Shown here: piece by piece, positions 18,928 to 27,983 of the stretch
Numbering within the stretch: position 1 is the first letter of the stretch
Layout: the number at the start of each line of letters is the position of its first letter
Assembly (NCBI GenBank): GCA_037178675.1
Contig: JAYMGJ010000539.1
Span: 1 to 28,213, forward strand
DNA length: 28,213 nucleotides
Direction of reading: 5' to 3'
DNA from: Scleroderma bovista
Lineage: Eukaryota; Basidiomycota; Agaricomycetes; Boletales; Sclerodermataceae
Notes under the pieces: model-generated
The model's database searches: none
What the model was told of the DNA's origin: nothing
What the model saw: only the letters and a program-made list of their open reading frames with translations
Made by a program: the position numbers and the translations under genes

Positions 18928-19382
18928 CTAGTAAATACAGCAAATACAATCACTAGATGAGCCTACCGACCCGGAATCCCTCCTGCAGCTGACCAGGGAG
19001 TCATTGCCAAGGCAGGTGGGAATGATGTCATTGTCAATAAACCCATTTACGGAAAACTGCAGTGTTACTGTGCGGTTCCCTAGACGTGCAACAACATTTA
19101 CCAAATCAGGTAACCGGTCTGATCTCAATAGCCAATCACAAACAGAATAAGTGTCCTACTGAATCTAAAACATATAAAAAACACGAAATAACATAGGACA
19201 CACACCATCTCGCGATCCAGTGAGGGTAGTTCCGAGACCCTCATGGCCATTATGGCTTGTATGAATAATATTACAGCTACCCAACATCTCAGAGCCTCTG
19301 TACACTAGAATTAAATCAAAAGTCCTACATAGTGCAGCATTGAAACTTCGCCCATTTGAGTTGTTCAATGGTGCAAGTTTTC
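18928..19382 (-). pseudogene. Host-like gene fragment, two exons, unrecognised
   Basis: On the minus strand an open stretch from 19382 to 19204 (about 60 codons, with the stretch DLILVYRGSEMLGSCNIIHT) could be spliced over a 48-nt intron (19203-19156, GTGTGT...AG). It would join a second open stretch, 19155-18928 (76 codons including stop, with the stretch FSVNGFIDNDIIPTCLGNDS). Phases agree for that junction and the intron size suits basidiomycetes, but no clear branch site is seen. I do not recognise the protein. Its 5' side is cut by the copia A 5' LTR at 19383. Antisense LTR sequence happens to add an ATG (19446) and 21 codons in frame. It may be a truncated native gene or chance. Confidence 0.35.
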
Positions 19383-19657
19383 TGTTGAAGTCGCACGTGC
19401 ACCCAGCATAAACCGTCGACGAAGTGCGCACAAGACTGCAACCCATATTAGTGTAGACTTAGTAATAGTCCTCTTTAGAGTAGATGTTACATGTCACACG
19501 TCACACGTCACAATGTTTGTTGTATATAAACAGTGTTCATCGCTTATATAATATAACAGCTCTTGACCAGCTACCGCTACCATCTCTGGTTGTGCACTCC
19601 ACCTAACAGGTGAGTTGGAGTAGCAGTTCCTCTATGTACATAGGTATTGCTTCATCA
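19383..19657 (+). repeat. 5' LTR of copia A copy 2
   Basis: It starts TGTTGAAGTCGCA and ends GCTTCATCA. Length is 275 bp against 288 bp for the 3' LTR; the difference is in a CACACGT-type short repeat. A TATATAAA box lies at 19523-19530. A perfect fungal-type splice donor, CAG|GTGAGT, lies at 19607-19615. Confidence 0.9.
19523..19530 (+). promoter_or_regulatory. TATA box of copia A LTR
   Basis: TATATAAA is conserved in the 3' LTR (about 25896-25903) and is the likely core promoter of the element. Confidence 0.65.
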
Positions 19658-19671
19658 GGTTATGAGCCCTG
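19658..19671 (+). other. Primer binding site of copia A (internal initiator tRNA-Met)
   Basis: GGTTATGAGCCCTG abuts the LTR. Its complement CAGGGCTCATAACC is 14 nt of the initiator tRNA-Met anticodon arm, so priming is from a cut tRNA, as in copia B. Confidence 0.8.
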
Positions 19672-19753
19672 TGAGCACACTGTGTGCAGCAATGCACCAG
19701 ACAGCGCTCCAGCTCCCTGAGCGTCGCTTTAACTAGCTTGACGCTGTGGACCA

Positions 19754-19912
19754 CAGTGAGCTCCTAGCTGAGCCCCTGCACAGCCACAAGGCGAAGTCGG
19801 TCGACGACTTGCGCCAGACAGTGAGCTCCTAGTTGAGCACCTGTATTGCCACAGGCGAAGTTCGTCGATGACTTGCGCCAACCATGGCAAACATCGTCGA
19901 CGACTTGCACTG
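19754..19912. repeat. Leader direct repeats of copia A, 65 bp, two full copies and a partial third
   Basis: Units start CAGTGAGCTCCTAG at 19754 and 19819 and end in GACTTGCGCCA. A third partial copy, CGTCGACGACTTGC, lies near 19892. The location between primer site and gag would suit packaging or dimerisation signals, which is only a guess. Confidence 0.75.
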
Positions 19913-20040
19913 GCATGACCTAGTCATGAGTTAGCTGTTGACAGAAGTGCTTTCACTAGCACTCAGGTGTTTCTTCTTTTCTTGCTTGTCCGTTGTCGCA
20001 TTCACTTGCTGACTCCGTTGACTCCCAACAGAACATCACC

Positions 20041-22472
20041 ATGTCTAGCGCTCTTGACAAAATGGTTCCCGTGTTCACTGGCTCCAACTGGCAGCAGTGG
20101 CACACCTCTATGCAGGCCTACCTTCGGGCACAAGGCCAATGGTACGTCTACTTGACGACACAACCCGCTGACGGTCACAACGACCGAAAGGAGTGGGATG
20201 ACAACACCGAGAGAGCGCTCGGTAACATCACCTTGCGCCTCGCCCCCTCGATCCAGGTCGCCGTCTCCAGCCTCAACAGCATTAAGGAAGTCTGGGATCA
20301 CCTGAAGAAGAACTTTGGCGCCCCCAGTATCGGCTCTGCCTACGCTGAGCTTAGCAAGTTCCTGGCAACTACCATTCCCGCTGGCTCCCATCCCGCTCCG
20401 GCAATCACCAAAGTGCTTAGCCACTTCACATACCTCAAGGACGCCAGCTTCGAATTCCCTGCCCCTGTGCAGGCTATGATTATCCTCTGCAAGCTCCCTC
20501 CTACTATGGAGGTCGTAGCTCAAATCCTCAGCCAGACGTCGCCGGACGAGATCAAGAATCTGAAGCCTGACGGGATCGTAAAGGCCGCCATGCTCTCTTT
20601 CGAGCAGAAAGGCGCCTCTTCCCGTGCTGGTGGTAAGGGCCCCCAGGCAAACAAGCTTAGCGCTGTGAAGCACAAGCCAGCTGACCCCAAGTTCGCCCAG
20701 CAGCAGCAGCAGCAGCAGCAAGGTGGGTCCAACGGCGGTGCGAGCGGAAACACTCCTGCCCAAGGACAGGGAGGCCGCACTCGACGCGGCGGCAAGAAGG
20801 CTCGCGCTTGCCGCGAGAACGCCCAACAAGCCGCCTTCGCTACTTACGTCCACTACGATGGACCAGAGCCCACCGTTGACCCTCGCGCCTTGGCTCACAC
20901 CCCTGGTGCTACCAACTATGGCCGCCCCGCATTTGAAAATACTATCAAGGCCTTCGACTTGGCACACCGTCTGGGGGTAGAGCCCTCCTGCCAGACCATC
21001 CGCACCCTCAACCAAGTTGTGTCATTGGCGAGTGTGAACCTGGACCAGCCCGAGGCAGGTCCCTCCTCGCTGAAGCGCCCTCGCCTTGAGGAGCACATCA
21101 CGATGTATGAGGAGGATGCCATCTCCCTTGGGGATGATGAACCGTTCGCCCACGAGCCCTTCGCCGACGATGAGTTCGACGAGATCGACGCGATGGTCCT
21201 CGACCGCTACAACACAACGTCGATGGTGATGGGTGCGGAGGCCAGCCTCTTTAGGCAAGTACCTTCTGCACGCGTGCTGACCGACACTGACACGCTCCCT
21301 TTACATGTGCACTTTACGCCATCACTGTATATAGCGAGTAGTAACTACAATTTGTCATGTCGTGTCTCCTCGAGTAATGCATATATCTGTTCGTGTTCAA
21401 ATGATGTGCGCTGTGCTGGCTGTAAGGGAAAAATGGCCGATGATAGTGAACTATCTGGTGCCTTCTGGCTCCTAGACTCTGGCGCATCATGCCACTTCAC
21501 CGGTGACATAGGCAATTTCGCCTCCTACAACACGCTAAAGCGAGCGCACTACGCCAAAACGGCTAATGGTGTAGCACTGATTGCTGGCATTGGCACGGTA
21601 TTACTCCAGTGCCTAGACCACAACTCAGAGGATGAGAAAGTCATTACACTCACCCAGGTGCTCCATATGCCAGGCGCTACTGCACACCTTATTTCTATGG
21701 GCGAAATGCTCCAGCGTAACTACAAAGTCACTGGCGATAAGCAAGGCATTAGCCTCATTCATAAAGCTGAACGCCTATGGTTTGGGCCAGACCCAGAAGA
21801 TGATCGCAACATCATTTTCGGGATTAGATCTATCCCGATAATTAGATCTAACTACATCGCCTCTGTGAGCAAAGTCAATTACGACATTATGCACCGGAGA
21901 TTTGGGCACCCCTCAAAGGAAGTACTCCGACACGTGCAAAAACATACGCAGCGCTTCCTGGAGATCCACTTTCCTACTGAGGACTGTGTCTGCCCTGGAT
22001 GTGCTCTTGGCAAGATGCCCAATCGAGTTTTCCCAGAGAATGAAAGACGTGCTTCCAAGCCCTTTGAGCTGGTGCACTCTGACCTCAAATCCTTCCCGGT
22101 TACGTTGTACCGGAAGTTTAAATATGTTATCACCTTCTATGACGACTATACCTCTCACGCCTGGACTATGCCTCTTCGCTCCAAAGCTGCAGCGATTACA
22201 GCTGCCAAAGATTTCCTCGAAATGGTGCGCGTCCAACATGATACACACGTCGTTGGATGGATGTCCGATGCTGGCGGAGAGTATAAATCCGATCTATTTG
22301 ATCGAGCACTCCTTGAAAAAGGAATTAAAATATATCAAAGTGCTCCAAGAACCCCCATGCAGAATGGCCGCGCCGAGCGTTTAGGGCGCACTCTCATGGA
22401 TAAAGCTGAGTCTATGCGGCATCAAGCCTGCATCCCTGACTCCTGGTGGGAATTTGCGTTCGCTCACACAAC
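20041..22472 (+). CDS. Copia A copy 2 gag-protease-integrase (3' cut by hAT)
   Basis: The start ATG at 20041 has an ideal context (CATCACCATGT) and gives MSSALDKMVPVFTGSNWQQW, a typical copia gag N-terminus. Gag spans about residues 1-200, followed by a basic segment with an 8-Q run (20698-20721) and an RG/RK-rich box without a standard zinc knuckle. Protease DSGAS is at 21475-21489 (residue 479). The integrase zinc region has H-R-R-F-G-H-P and C-P-G-C. The catalytic residues are Asp 681 (22081), Asp 743 (22267) and Glu 779 (22375), the last two in D-x35-E spacing. No stop or frameshift is seen over 2.4 kb. The frame is broken in the integrase after A-H-T-T by the hAT element and resumes at 24853. 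Confidence 0.9.
22465..22472. repeat. Target site duplication of the hAT element, left copy
   Basis: CACACAAC is repeated at 24845-24852. Copia A copy 1, at the same gene position (about 2388), has it once, confirming the insertion site. Confidence 0.95.
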
Positions 22473-22690
22473 TAGTGTTTTAAGGTCCGGTCCGGTCCGG
22501 TCCTGGACCCCTTTTTTGGGAGGACCAGGACCAGGACCAGTCCTCCAAATCTCAGAAAAAGGGAGGACTGAGGACTGGACCACTTAGGACCGGTCCTCAT
22601 TGGTCCTGGGCCGGTCCTAGGACCAGTCTGGACCGGTCCTTTCAGAGGATTGGTGCAGATTGATATCAGGACCACCCAGGACTGATGAGG
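22473..22690. repeat. Left subterminal GGACC/GGTCC repeat zone of the hAT element
   Basis: About 20 copies of GGTCC or GGACC in both orientations occur, often as GGACCGGTCC or GGACCAGGACC. This is the probable transposase-binding zone. Its counterpart is at about 24665-24844. Confidence 0.85.
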
Positions 22691-22724
22691 ACTAGGCAAA
22701 AGCACAGGGAATCCAAGGGGTGTC

Positions 22725-23050
22725 TCATGGCTGACCCATACCCATGCCCAGGACATACCCATTACCTGCAGCATGGGTCCAGGTTGCAAGTGGGTAACAA
22801 CCCAGTGGGTTCAGGTGGTAGTGCAAGCATTGTTCAAAGTACCCTTGGGTTGCAGGTACACCCCCAAGTGCACATGATATTGGCAGATGCAGATGTAGTC
22901 TATAGGGAATTCCATGGGTCAACCCCTGGGTGTCTAGGGCCCAACCTGCACCCCAACCTGCATGACACCTGCATCCATACACCCAAGGGTGTGGGTCTTT
23001 CCCACAGGTGTAAGGGTGCTGACCTGTCAGAGGTTTGCCCAGGGGTTCAA
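22725..23050. repeat. ACCC/GGGT-rich segment inside the hAT element
   Basis: It is dense in ACCCATACCC, TGGGTAACAACCCAGTGGGT, ACACCCAAGGGTGTGGGT and CAACCTGCA motifs. Similar composition occurs at 429-560. It may be the remains of another hAT end nested here; no boundaries could be fixed. Confidence 0.45.
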
Positions 23051-23055
23051 CTATA

Positions 23056-24440
23056 GGTGTAAACTTTGGTGATGATTTGATGGACATGTTCTACACCTTG
23101 TAAACACCTGTATAAGCCTTTGTACTATTGTATCAACTAGGTAGAGTGCTGAGAACAGCTGAGAACAGTTGCAAACAAAGTGTACAAAGGTTGGGGGGTC
23201 ACTATAGGGGTGGACTCTGCTGATGATTTGATGGTTGTGTTCTGCACCTTGTAAACATGTGTAGCAGCCCTTATACTATTGTACCAACTATGTAGAGTGT
23301 GGGGAACAGCTGCGAACAGCTGCGAACAAAGTGTACAGCGTGTACAATGATTTGCAGGCTGACTATAGGGTATACTCTGCTGATGATTTGATGGTCATGT
23401 CCTGCACCTTGTAAACATGTGTAACAGCCTTTATATTATTGTACAAACTATGTAGAGTGTGTGTAATAGCTGCGAACAGCTGCGAACAAAGTGTACAGCA
23501 TGTACAAAGATTTGCAGGTTGACTATAGGGTATACTCTGCTGATGATTTGATGGTTGTGTCCTGCACCTTGTAAACATGTGTAACAGCCTTTATACTATT
23601 GTAAAAACTATGTAGAGTGTGTGGAATAGCTGTGAACAGCTGCGAACAAAGTGTACAGCATGTACAATGATTTGCAGGTTGACTATAGGGTATACTCTGC
23701 TGATGATTTGATGGTCATGTCCTGCACCTTGTAAACATGTGTAACAGCCTTTATACTATTGTACAAACTATGTAGAGTGTGGGGAATAGCTGCGAACAGC
23801 TGCGAACAAAGTGTACAGCATGTACAAAGATTTGCAGGTTGACTATAGGGTATACTCTGCTGATGATTTGATGGTCATGTCCTGCACCTTGTAAACATGT
23901 GTAACAGCCTTTATACTATTGTACAAACTATGTAGAGTGTGGGGAACAGCTGCGAACAAAGTGTACAAAGTGTATAAAGGTTTTCAGGTTTACTATAGGG
24001 TATACTCTGTTGATGATTTGATGGTGGTGTTCTGCACCTTGTAAACATGTGTAGCAGCCTTTATACTATTGTACCAACTATGTAGAGTGTGGGGAACAGC
24101 TGCGAACAGCTGCGAACAAAGTGTACAGCGTGTACAATGATTTGCAGGTTGACTATAGGGTATACTCTGCTGATGATTTGATGGTGGTGTTCTGCACCTT
24201 GTAAACATGTGTAACAGCCTTTATACTGTTGTACAAACTATGTAGAGTGTGGGGAACAGCTGCGAACAGCTGCGAACAAAGTGTAGAGAGTGTACAAAGG
24301 TTTGCAAGTTGACAATAGGGTATACTCTGCCAATAATTTAATGGATGTGCCCTGCACCTTTTAAAAATGTATACTAGCCTTTGTGCTATTGTACCAACTA
24401 TGTAAAGTGTTGTGGACAGCTGTGAACAAAGTGTATTCAG
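23056..24440. repeat. Tandem array, about 9 units of about 160 bp
   Basis: GATGATTTGATGG-type markers occur near 23071, 23221, 23381, 23541, 23701, 23861, 24010, 24170 and 24330. The spacing is 160 bp, with two shorter 150-bp steps. Within units, AACAGCTGCGAACAGCTGCG is itself duplicated, and loss of one 10-bp copy explains the short units. The outer units are the most diverged, as expected when an array turns over in its middle. Confidence 0.9.
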
Positions 24441-24660
24441 TGCTATCCATTGGCAACCCACACCCATACCCCTGAGGTGATAACTAGGAGTAGTGTAGTT
24501 ATGACTAGGTTAAGTGGTGTAGTTATGAGTAGGTTAAGTAGGTTTATGTTTTGTAGTATAGTGATGACTAGGTTAAGTGGGTTATGGCTGAATTAAGTAT
24601 GTAGGCTAGTTATGGCTAGGTTAAATATCACTCATTAACAACAATTAATAGAGGTAAAAT
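24441..24660. repeat. GTTATGACTAGGTTAAGT short repeats
   Basis: About five worn copies of (TAG)TTATGACTAGGTTAAGT at 20-45 bp spacing lie between the 160-bp array and the right end zone. It is non-coding. Confidence 0.65.
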
Positions 24661-24664
24661 AGGG

Positions 24665-24844
24665 ACTAGGACCGGTCCAGACCGGTCCAGGTCCAGTCCT
24701 TAAGCACCCCAGAAAAGTAGAGGACCAGGACTGATACTTTTTAGAATTGGGTAGGACCAGGACTGCAGTCCAGTCCTAAAATGGTCCGGTCCTGGTCCGG
24801 TCCTCGGTCCTTTAGCAGTCCTAGGACCGGACCTTCAAACACTA
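24665..24844. repeat. Right subterminal GGACC/GGTCC repeat zone of the hAT element
   Basis: This is the inverted counterpart of the left end zone: GGACCGGTCC, GGTCCGGTCCT and GGACCAGGAC repeated up to the terminal inverted repeat. Confidence 0.85.
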
Positions 24845-24852
24845 CACACAAC

Positions 24853-25696
24853 CCACATCTACAACCGTACTCCGGTAGCTCGCCTGCAATGGCGCACCCC
24901 CCACGAAATGCTTAAGGGGGAGATGCCTAACATCGACCACCTCCAGTCCGCAAGCACCCCACTGCCGGCTGGCTACTATGCCACCAAAAATACAGAGCCT
25001 GTTGATGCAGAACTCCGCTCCCGTTTCCAGACGGTTATTGGGTCCCTTCTGTACCTTATGTTAGGCACTAGGCCCGACATTGCTTTTGCAGTCACCCATC
25101 TCTCGTGCCATGCCGCGAATCCATCCCAGGACCACCTGTCCAAAGCGCTTTATATCTGTCGCTACTTGATTGGTACACCTAGTTACTCCCTAGTGTACAA
25201 TGGTGGATCCGGTGCTGGCCTGATTGCATGCATGGACTCAGATTGGGGATCAGACCCTATCTCTCGCCTCTCGCAGACAGGTTTCTACCTGAAACTTGCA
25301 GATGGCTTGATCAGTTGGACTTCTCACGCGCAGAAGACTATTGCGTACTCGTCCACTGAGGCTGAATACATGGCTTTGAGCGATTGCACTCGCCAAGTTA
25401 CCTGGATTCGGAGTTTACTCAGTGAGCTCGGCTATAAGCTGAAAGCTATCCCGATTTGCGGTGATAATCAGGGGTCCATATTCATGGCATCCAACCCTGT
25501 AACGGAGCCTCGCTCCAAGCACATCGACATCCGCTACCACGGAATCCACGAGTCAGTCGCGAAAGGTAACGTGGAACTATTCTTCATTGATGGTGCTGAG
25601 AACCCCACCGATCTGCTCACCAAGAACTTACCCCGCGAGAAATTCGCGAAGTTCAGAGCTCAACTAGGCTTACAGTTTCCCTCTGGCAGCATCTAG
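24853..25696 (+). CDS. Copia A copy 2 integrase stub fused to RNase H (in-frame deletion)
   Basis: This resumes the integrase frame after the hAT insertion (H-I-Y-N-R-T-P). After I-D-H-L at about 24943 it jumps directly to Q-S-A-S-T-P-L-P, which in copy 1 lies 1641 bp later (copy 1 bases about 2481-4121 are absent). The loss is 547 codons exactly, so the frame is kept, but the integrase tail and most of reverse transcriptase including YVDD are gone. The RNase H end is intact: D-S-D-W-G (about 25229), T-E-A-E-Y-M-A-L-S (about 25359), G-D-N-Q-G-S and K-H-I-D-I-R-Y-H. It stops at TAG 25694-25696. The product could not reverse transcribe by itself. Confidence 0.9.
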
Positions 25697-25731
25697 CGCC
25701 TTATTCGCTGAAGTGCTCTACGTGCAGCGCA

Positions 25732-25742
25732 GCGAGAGGGAG
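25732..25742 (+). other. Polypurine tract of copia A copy 2
   Basis: GCGAGAGGGAG directly precedes the 3' LTR. It is the expected plus-strand primer. Confidence 0.7.
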
Positions 25743-26030
25743 TGTTGAAGTCGCATGTGCACCCGGCGTAAACCGTCAACGAAGTGCACACGAGACTGCG
25801 ACCCATATTAGTGTAGACTTAGTAATAGTCCTCTTTAGAGTAGATGTTACATGTCACACGTTACACGTCACAGTCATGTGTCACACTATTTGTTGTATAT
25901 AAACAGTGTTCATCGCTTATATAATAAAACAGCTCTTAACCAGCTACTGCTACCATCTCTGGTTGTGCACTCCACCCAACAGGTGAGTTGGAGTAGCAGT
26001 TCCTCTACGTATATAGGTATTGCTTCAACA
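25743..26030 (+). repeat. 3' LTR of copia A copy 2
   Basis: It is 288 bp, TGTTGAAG...TTCAACA. It has an extra CAGTCATGTGTCA-like block relative to the 5' LTR and scattered transitions. It keeps the TATATAAA box and the CAGGTGAGT donor. Confidence 0.95.
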
Positions 26031-26418
26031 CCCCGAGCCATATACCTCTTATTTAACCTTCATTTGTTTGACTGATTGTGATTAATATTCATGTACCTTG
26101 CCATGTACCTTCGGCATGGCTCTCCAAGCCCATTATTTAGTCTGCCATGTGTTGACCCGAGCACCTCAGCCTTTGTCTCCGAAGCTGAGGTGAGACCCAT
26201 ATCTATTATTCACTACGAGTACTACACTAACTATCCTACTTAGCTTCACCTGATTGTACTCGTCTTTAGGTATTGAATATAGCCTTTGTCTCCGAAGCTG
26301 AGCTTCACCTGATTGTACTCGTCTTTCGCTGTACCTCATAACCTCTGTTATCCAGACTGTTAAGTCATGTCAGACCATTTCAGACTGTTAAGGGACCTAA
26401 GTACTGTCAGAGAAATTG
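26031..26418. repeat. Flank with two interleaved direct repeats; no gene seen
   Basis: GCCTTTGTCTCCGAAGCTGA occurs at about 26169 and 26282. CTTCACCTGATTGTACTCGT occurs at about 26243 and 26302. The second pair lies adjacent to the second copy of the first, as left by a local duplication with deletion. It may be an LTR remnant of the minus-strand element to the right. Confidence 0.5.
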
Positions 26419-26697
26419 TCACCTTGCTGATGAGTCCCACATCTGTGCTGACGTCTTGGCATCATTGACGTGATGCATCTGTGCATCATCTATATTTGTG
26501 AGAATCAGGGTCTGTGCAATCAGATCCTCTTCTTCCCACATGGCAACTCTCGCGCTATTGTTAGGATTATCCTCTGCAGGTTTTGGGCAAGTGCCCTCAG
26601 CGTACTTGAACACCTTATGCAGATGTAGATACTTCTGCATCCTGAGTTTCCACGCATGCCAATTATTTTCTTTAAGTACATCGATTTTGTAGGAGGA
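26419..26697 (-). pseudogene. Ty1/copia gag N-terminal fragment (third copia family)
   Basis: The minus strand reads I-D-V-L-K-E-N-N-W-H-A-W-K-L-R-M-Q, then W-E-E-E-D, L-I-L-T-N-I-D-D and S-A-Q-M-W-D-S. This is the copia-type gag domain, in which a Trp-x-x-W segment is followed by helices ending in a W-D-x-L motif. About 90 residues remain. Homology is lost after W-D-S, where a TGA ends the frame at 26419. The upstream edge has TGA at about 26712 in the same phase. The sequence is unlike copia A or B gag, so it is a separate family. Confidence 0.75.
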
Positions 26698-27000
26698 GAG
26701 TGCTCACCTTAGGCACCAGTTCTCGGTGGCAATAGATGTCTCTCAGACGGGGTTTTTATGTCGTGAGAAACCCATATGAGAGACCAACCATCCGCACCAG
26801 GATTTGCCGCTCCTATTCGGCTAGTCCCGAATAGTGTTCATTTCGTCGGCTTCACGCCGGCATAGCCTCTATGACCACTCTAGACCCTCCGCCGAGGCTC
26901 ATCTGAGCCTCCTTGGCTTCTTGATTTTTATTAATAGTTGTTCACCGCTCTAGGTAAGATTACATAAGTGCTACTACTCCCAAAACACGACTGCATTTGG
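26698..27000 (-). other. Hairpin-rich presumed leader upstream of the minus-strand gag fragment
   Basis: Four perfect or near-perfect hairpins occur in under 180 bp: GTCTCTCA/TGAGAGAC (26738-26745 and 26777-26784), enclosing GGGTTT/AAACCC; CTATTCGG/CCGAATAG (26813-26820 and 26827-26834); GTCGGC/GCCGGC (26845-26861, one wobble pair); and GAGGCTC/GAGCCTC (26894-26911). By position this is the 5' leader of the copia fragment. No coding frame is seen. Confidence 0.45.
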
Positions 27001-27487
27001 TCAATACCAGAACTGCAATATTCCCACCCTCCTTGTGAGCCTCCTCTGCCTTCCTGTGCCCCATCCCTGGTCCCCATGTACTGTACATAGTATCAGATAT
27101 GTTATATAAGTATATAGGTGCATAAATGGAGCCTCAAATGAGTGTGCCAGAGGCTCTGGATGGTTGGAGAAATAGTTAGGGGTAAAAGCAAAAAAGGCTT
27201 CGCATTTTTGATACATTGGACATATACACTTCTGAATTACATCCCCTTCAAGGGGCCATATGTACCTACAACATATACCAAGCACATTTGATGGGGTGGA
27301 GCCTCTGAAGTGCTGTGTCACATTCTCCTCCTCCTGGTATAACACCCTGGGAGGCTCTTACTGCGAGTGTTGGTACTTTTGGGATGGTTTGTAACTGTAT
27401 TAGTTTACTATTACCACTTGTCTATCACATAAACTGGGATACAGAGCACTCTAAAGGTGAGCAGGAGGGCAAACACTACTTTTATGA
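27001..27487. other. Unassigned sequence, no feature recognised
   Basis: There are open stretches of up to 114 codons on the minus strand, but no motif, biased codon use or homology that I can recognise. The sequence leads straight into the inverted repeat without a visible boundary. Confidence 0.4.
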
Positions 27488-27717
27488 AAATAGGGGCTTT
27501 ATCAGTCCCCAGTGCAACCATCCATATTCTGACTATCTAGGAGGCTCTGTAATACTATATAGTAGTTGCCATATCATCACCAAGTTAATAGCTTGATGTG
27601 GAAGCGCAGGAGAAGTGAAATGATATGATGGAGGGCGTGGGAAAATGTCCGAAAAAATGCGGAGACTTTGAAAACATATCAAAAATGTGACATAACACAC
27701 CACACACAGCATTTGGT
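27488..27717 (+). repeat. Inverted repeat, left arm (230 bp)
   Basis: The reverse complement of 27984-28213 matches this arm base for base over its whole length as far as I can read it. Coordinates pair to a constant sum (55701), so there are no gaps. The outer end coincides with the window edge and the arms probably extend beyond it. Confidence 0.9.
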
Positions 27718-27983
27718 GGTCTATAGATTGTGCTACTGACTTTCTAGTGTCATTACAAACTCTTTTCATGTGTCACAGTATTTGTATAAACCATAAACTC
27801 TTCAGAAAGCGAAAATTTGGCACAAGGGGACACCTTGTGCAATGCCTGCATTTCAGTGCTGCAGATTGCACAATCTGTACACTAAGTTTGGAGTCCAGAG
27901 GTTCTGTCAGGCTAACTAATGCTATATCCTGTATGGTAAGATCCTATCATAGGTCAGATCCTCAGTACCACCACCAGTAGAGT
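27718..27983. other. Spacer between the inverted repeat arms (266 bp)
   Basis: There is no gene. A small hairpin GCACAAGG/CCTTGTGC lies near 27820-27841. The direct runs TAGGTCAG and TCCTCAGTACC lie near the right edge. Confidence 0.5.

Larger units (their letters stand above)
19610..20031 (+). other. Candidate leader intron of copia A
   Basis: The donor CAG|GTGAGT lies in the LTR. A branch-like GCTGAC is at about 20008-20013 and the acceptor CCAACAG|AAC at 20025-20034 sits ten bases before the gag ATG. Splicing would remove the primer binding site and leader repeats and leave a short 5' UTR. At 422 nt it is long for such fungi, and this is an inference from motifs only. Confidence 0.35.
22473..24844. 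mobile_element. Non-autonomous hAT element, 2372 bp, with internal tandem array
   Basis: The ends are TAGTGTTTTAAGGTCCGG and CCGGACCTTCAAACACTA, an 18-bp inverted repeat with one mismatch, of hAT type (TAGTG...CACTA). The 8-bp duplication CACACAAC flanks it. Both ends carry about 200 bp of inverted GGACC/GGTCC motifs. Inside are an ACCC/GGGT-rich stretch and nine tandem repeats of about 160 bp. No transposase frame is present, so it would need a transposase supplied elsewhere. It is unclear whether the hAT at 1-598 is related; its end motifs differ. Confidence 0.92.
19383..26030 (+). mobile_element. Ty1/copia element A, copy 2, split by a hAT element
   Basis: The 5' LTR is at 19383-19657 and the 3' LTR at 25743-26030. 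Between them lie the primer binding site, a repeat-bearing leader, a gag-pol frame free of stops, the hAT insertion at 22473-24844, an in-frame deletion of reverse transcriptase and an intact RNase H end. The flanks are TTTTC and CCCCG, so no target duplication is seen. That suggests recombination between copies or a later flank rearrangement. Confidence 0.95.

Noticed and set aside
20002..21015. 337-codon open frame antisense to copia A gag
   Set aside because: It is the shadow of a GC-rich coding gene in the opposite frame. The sense frame has copia motifs and an ideal ATG context.
22685..23087. Coding frames inside the hAT element as a transposase remnant
   Set aside because: The frames follow ACCC/GGGT repeats. 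None of the hAT motifs seen at 39-266 is present.
27001..27345. 114-codon minus-strand open frame as a gene
   Set aside because: No recognisable motif, no clear splice sites and no support from context; chance length is plausible.
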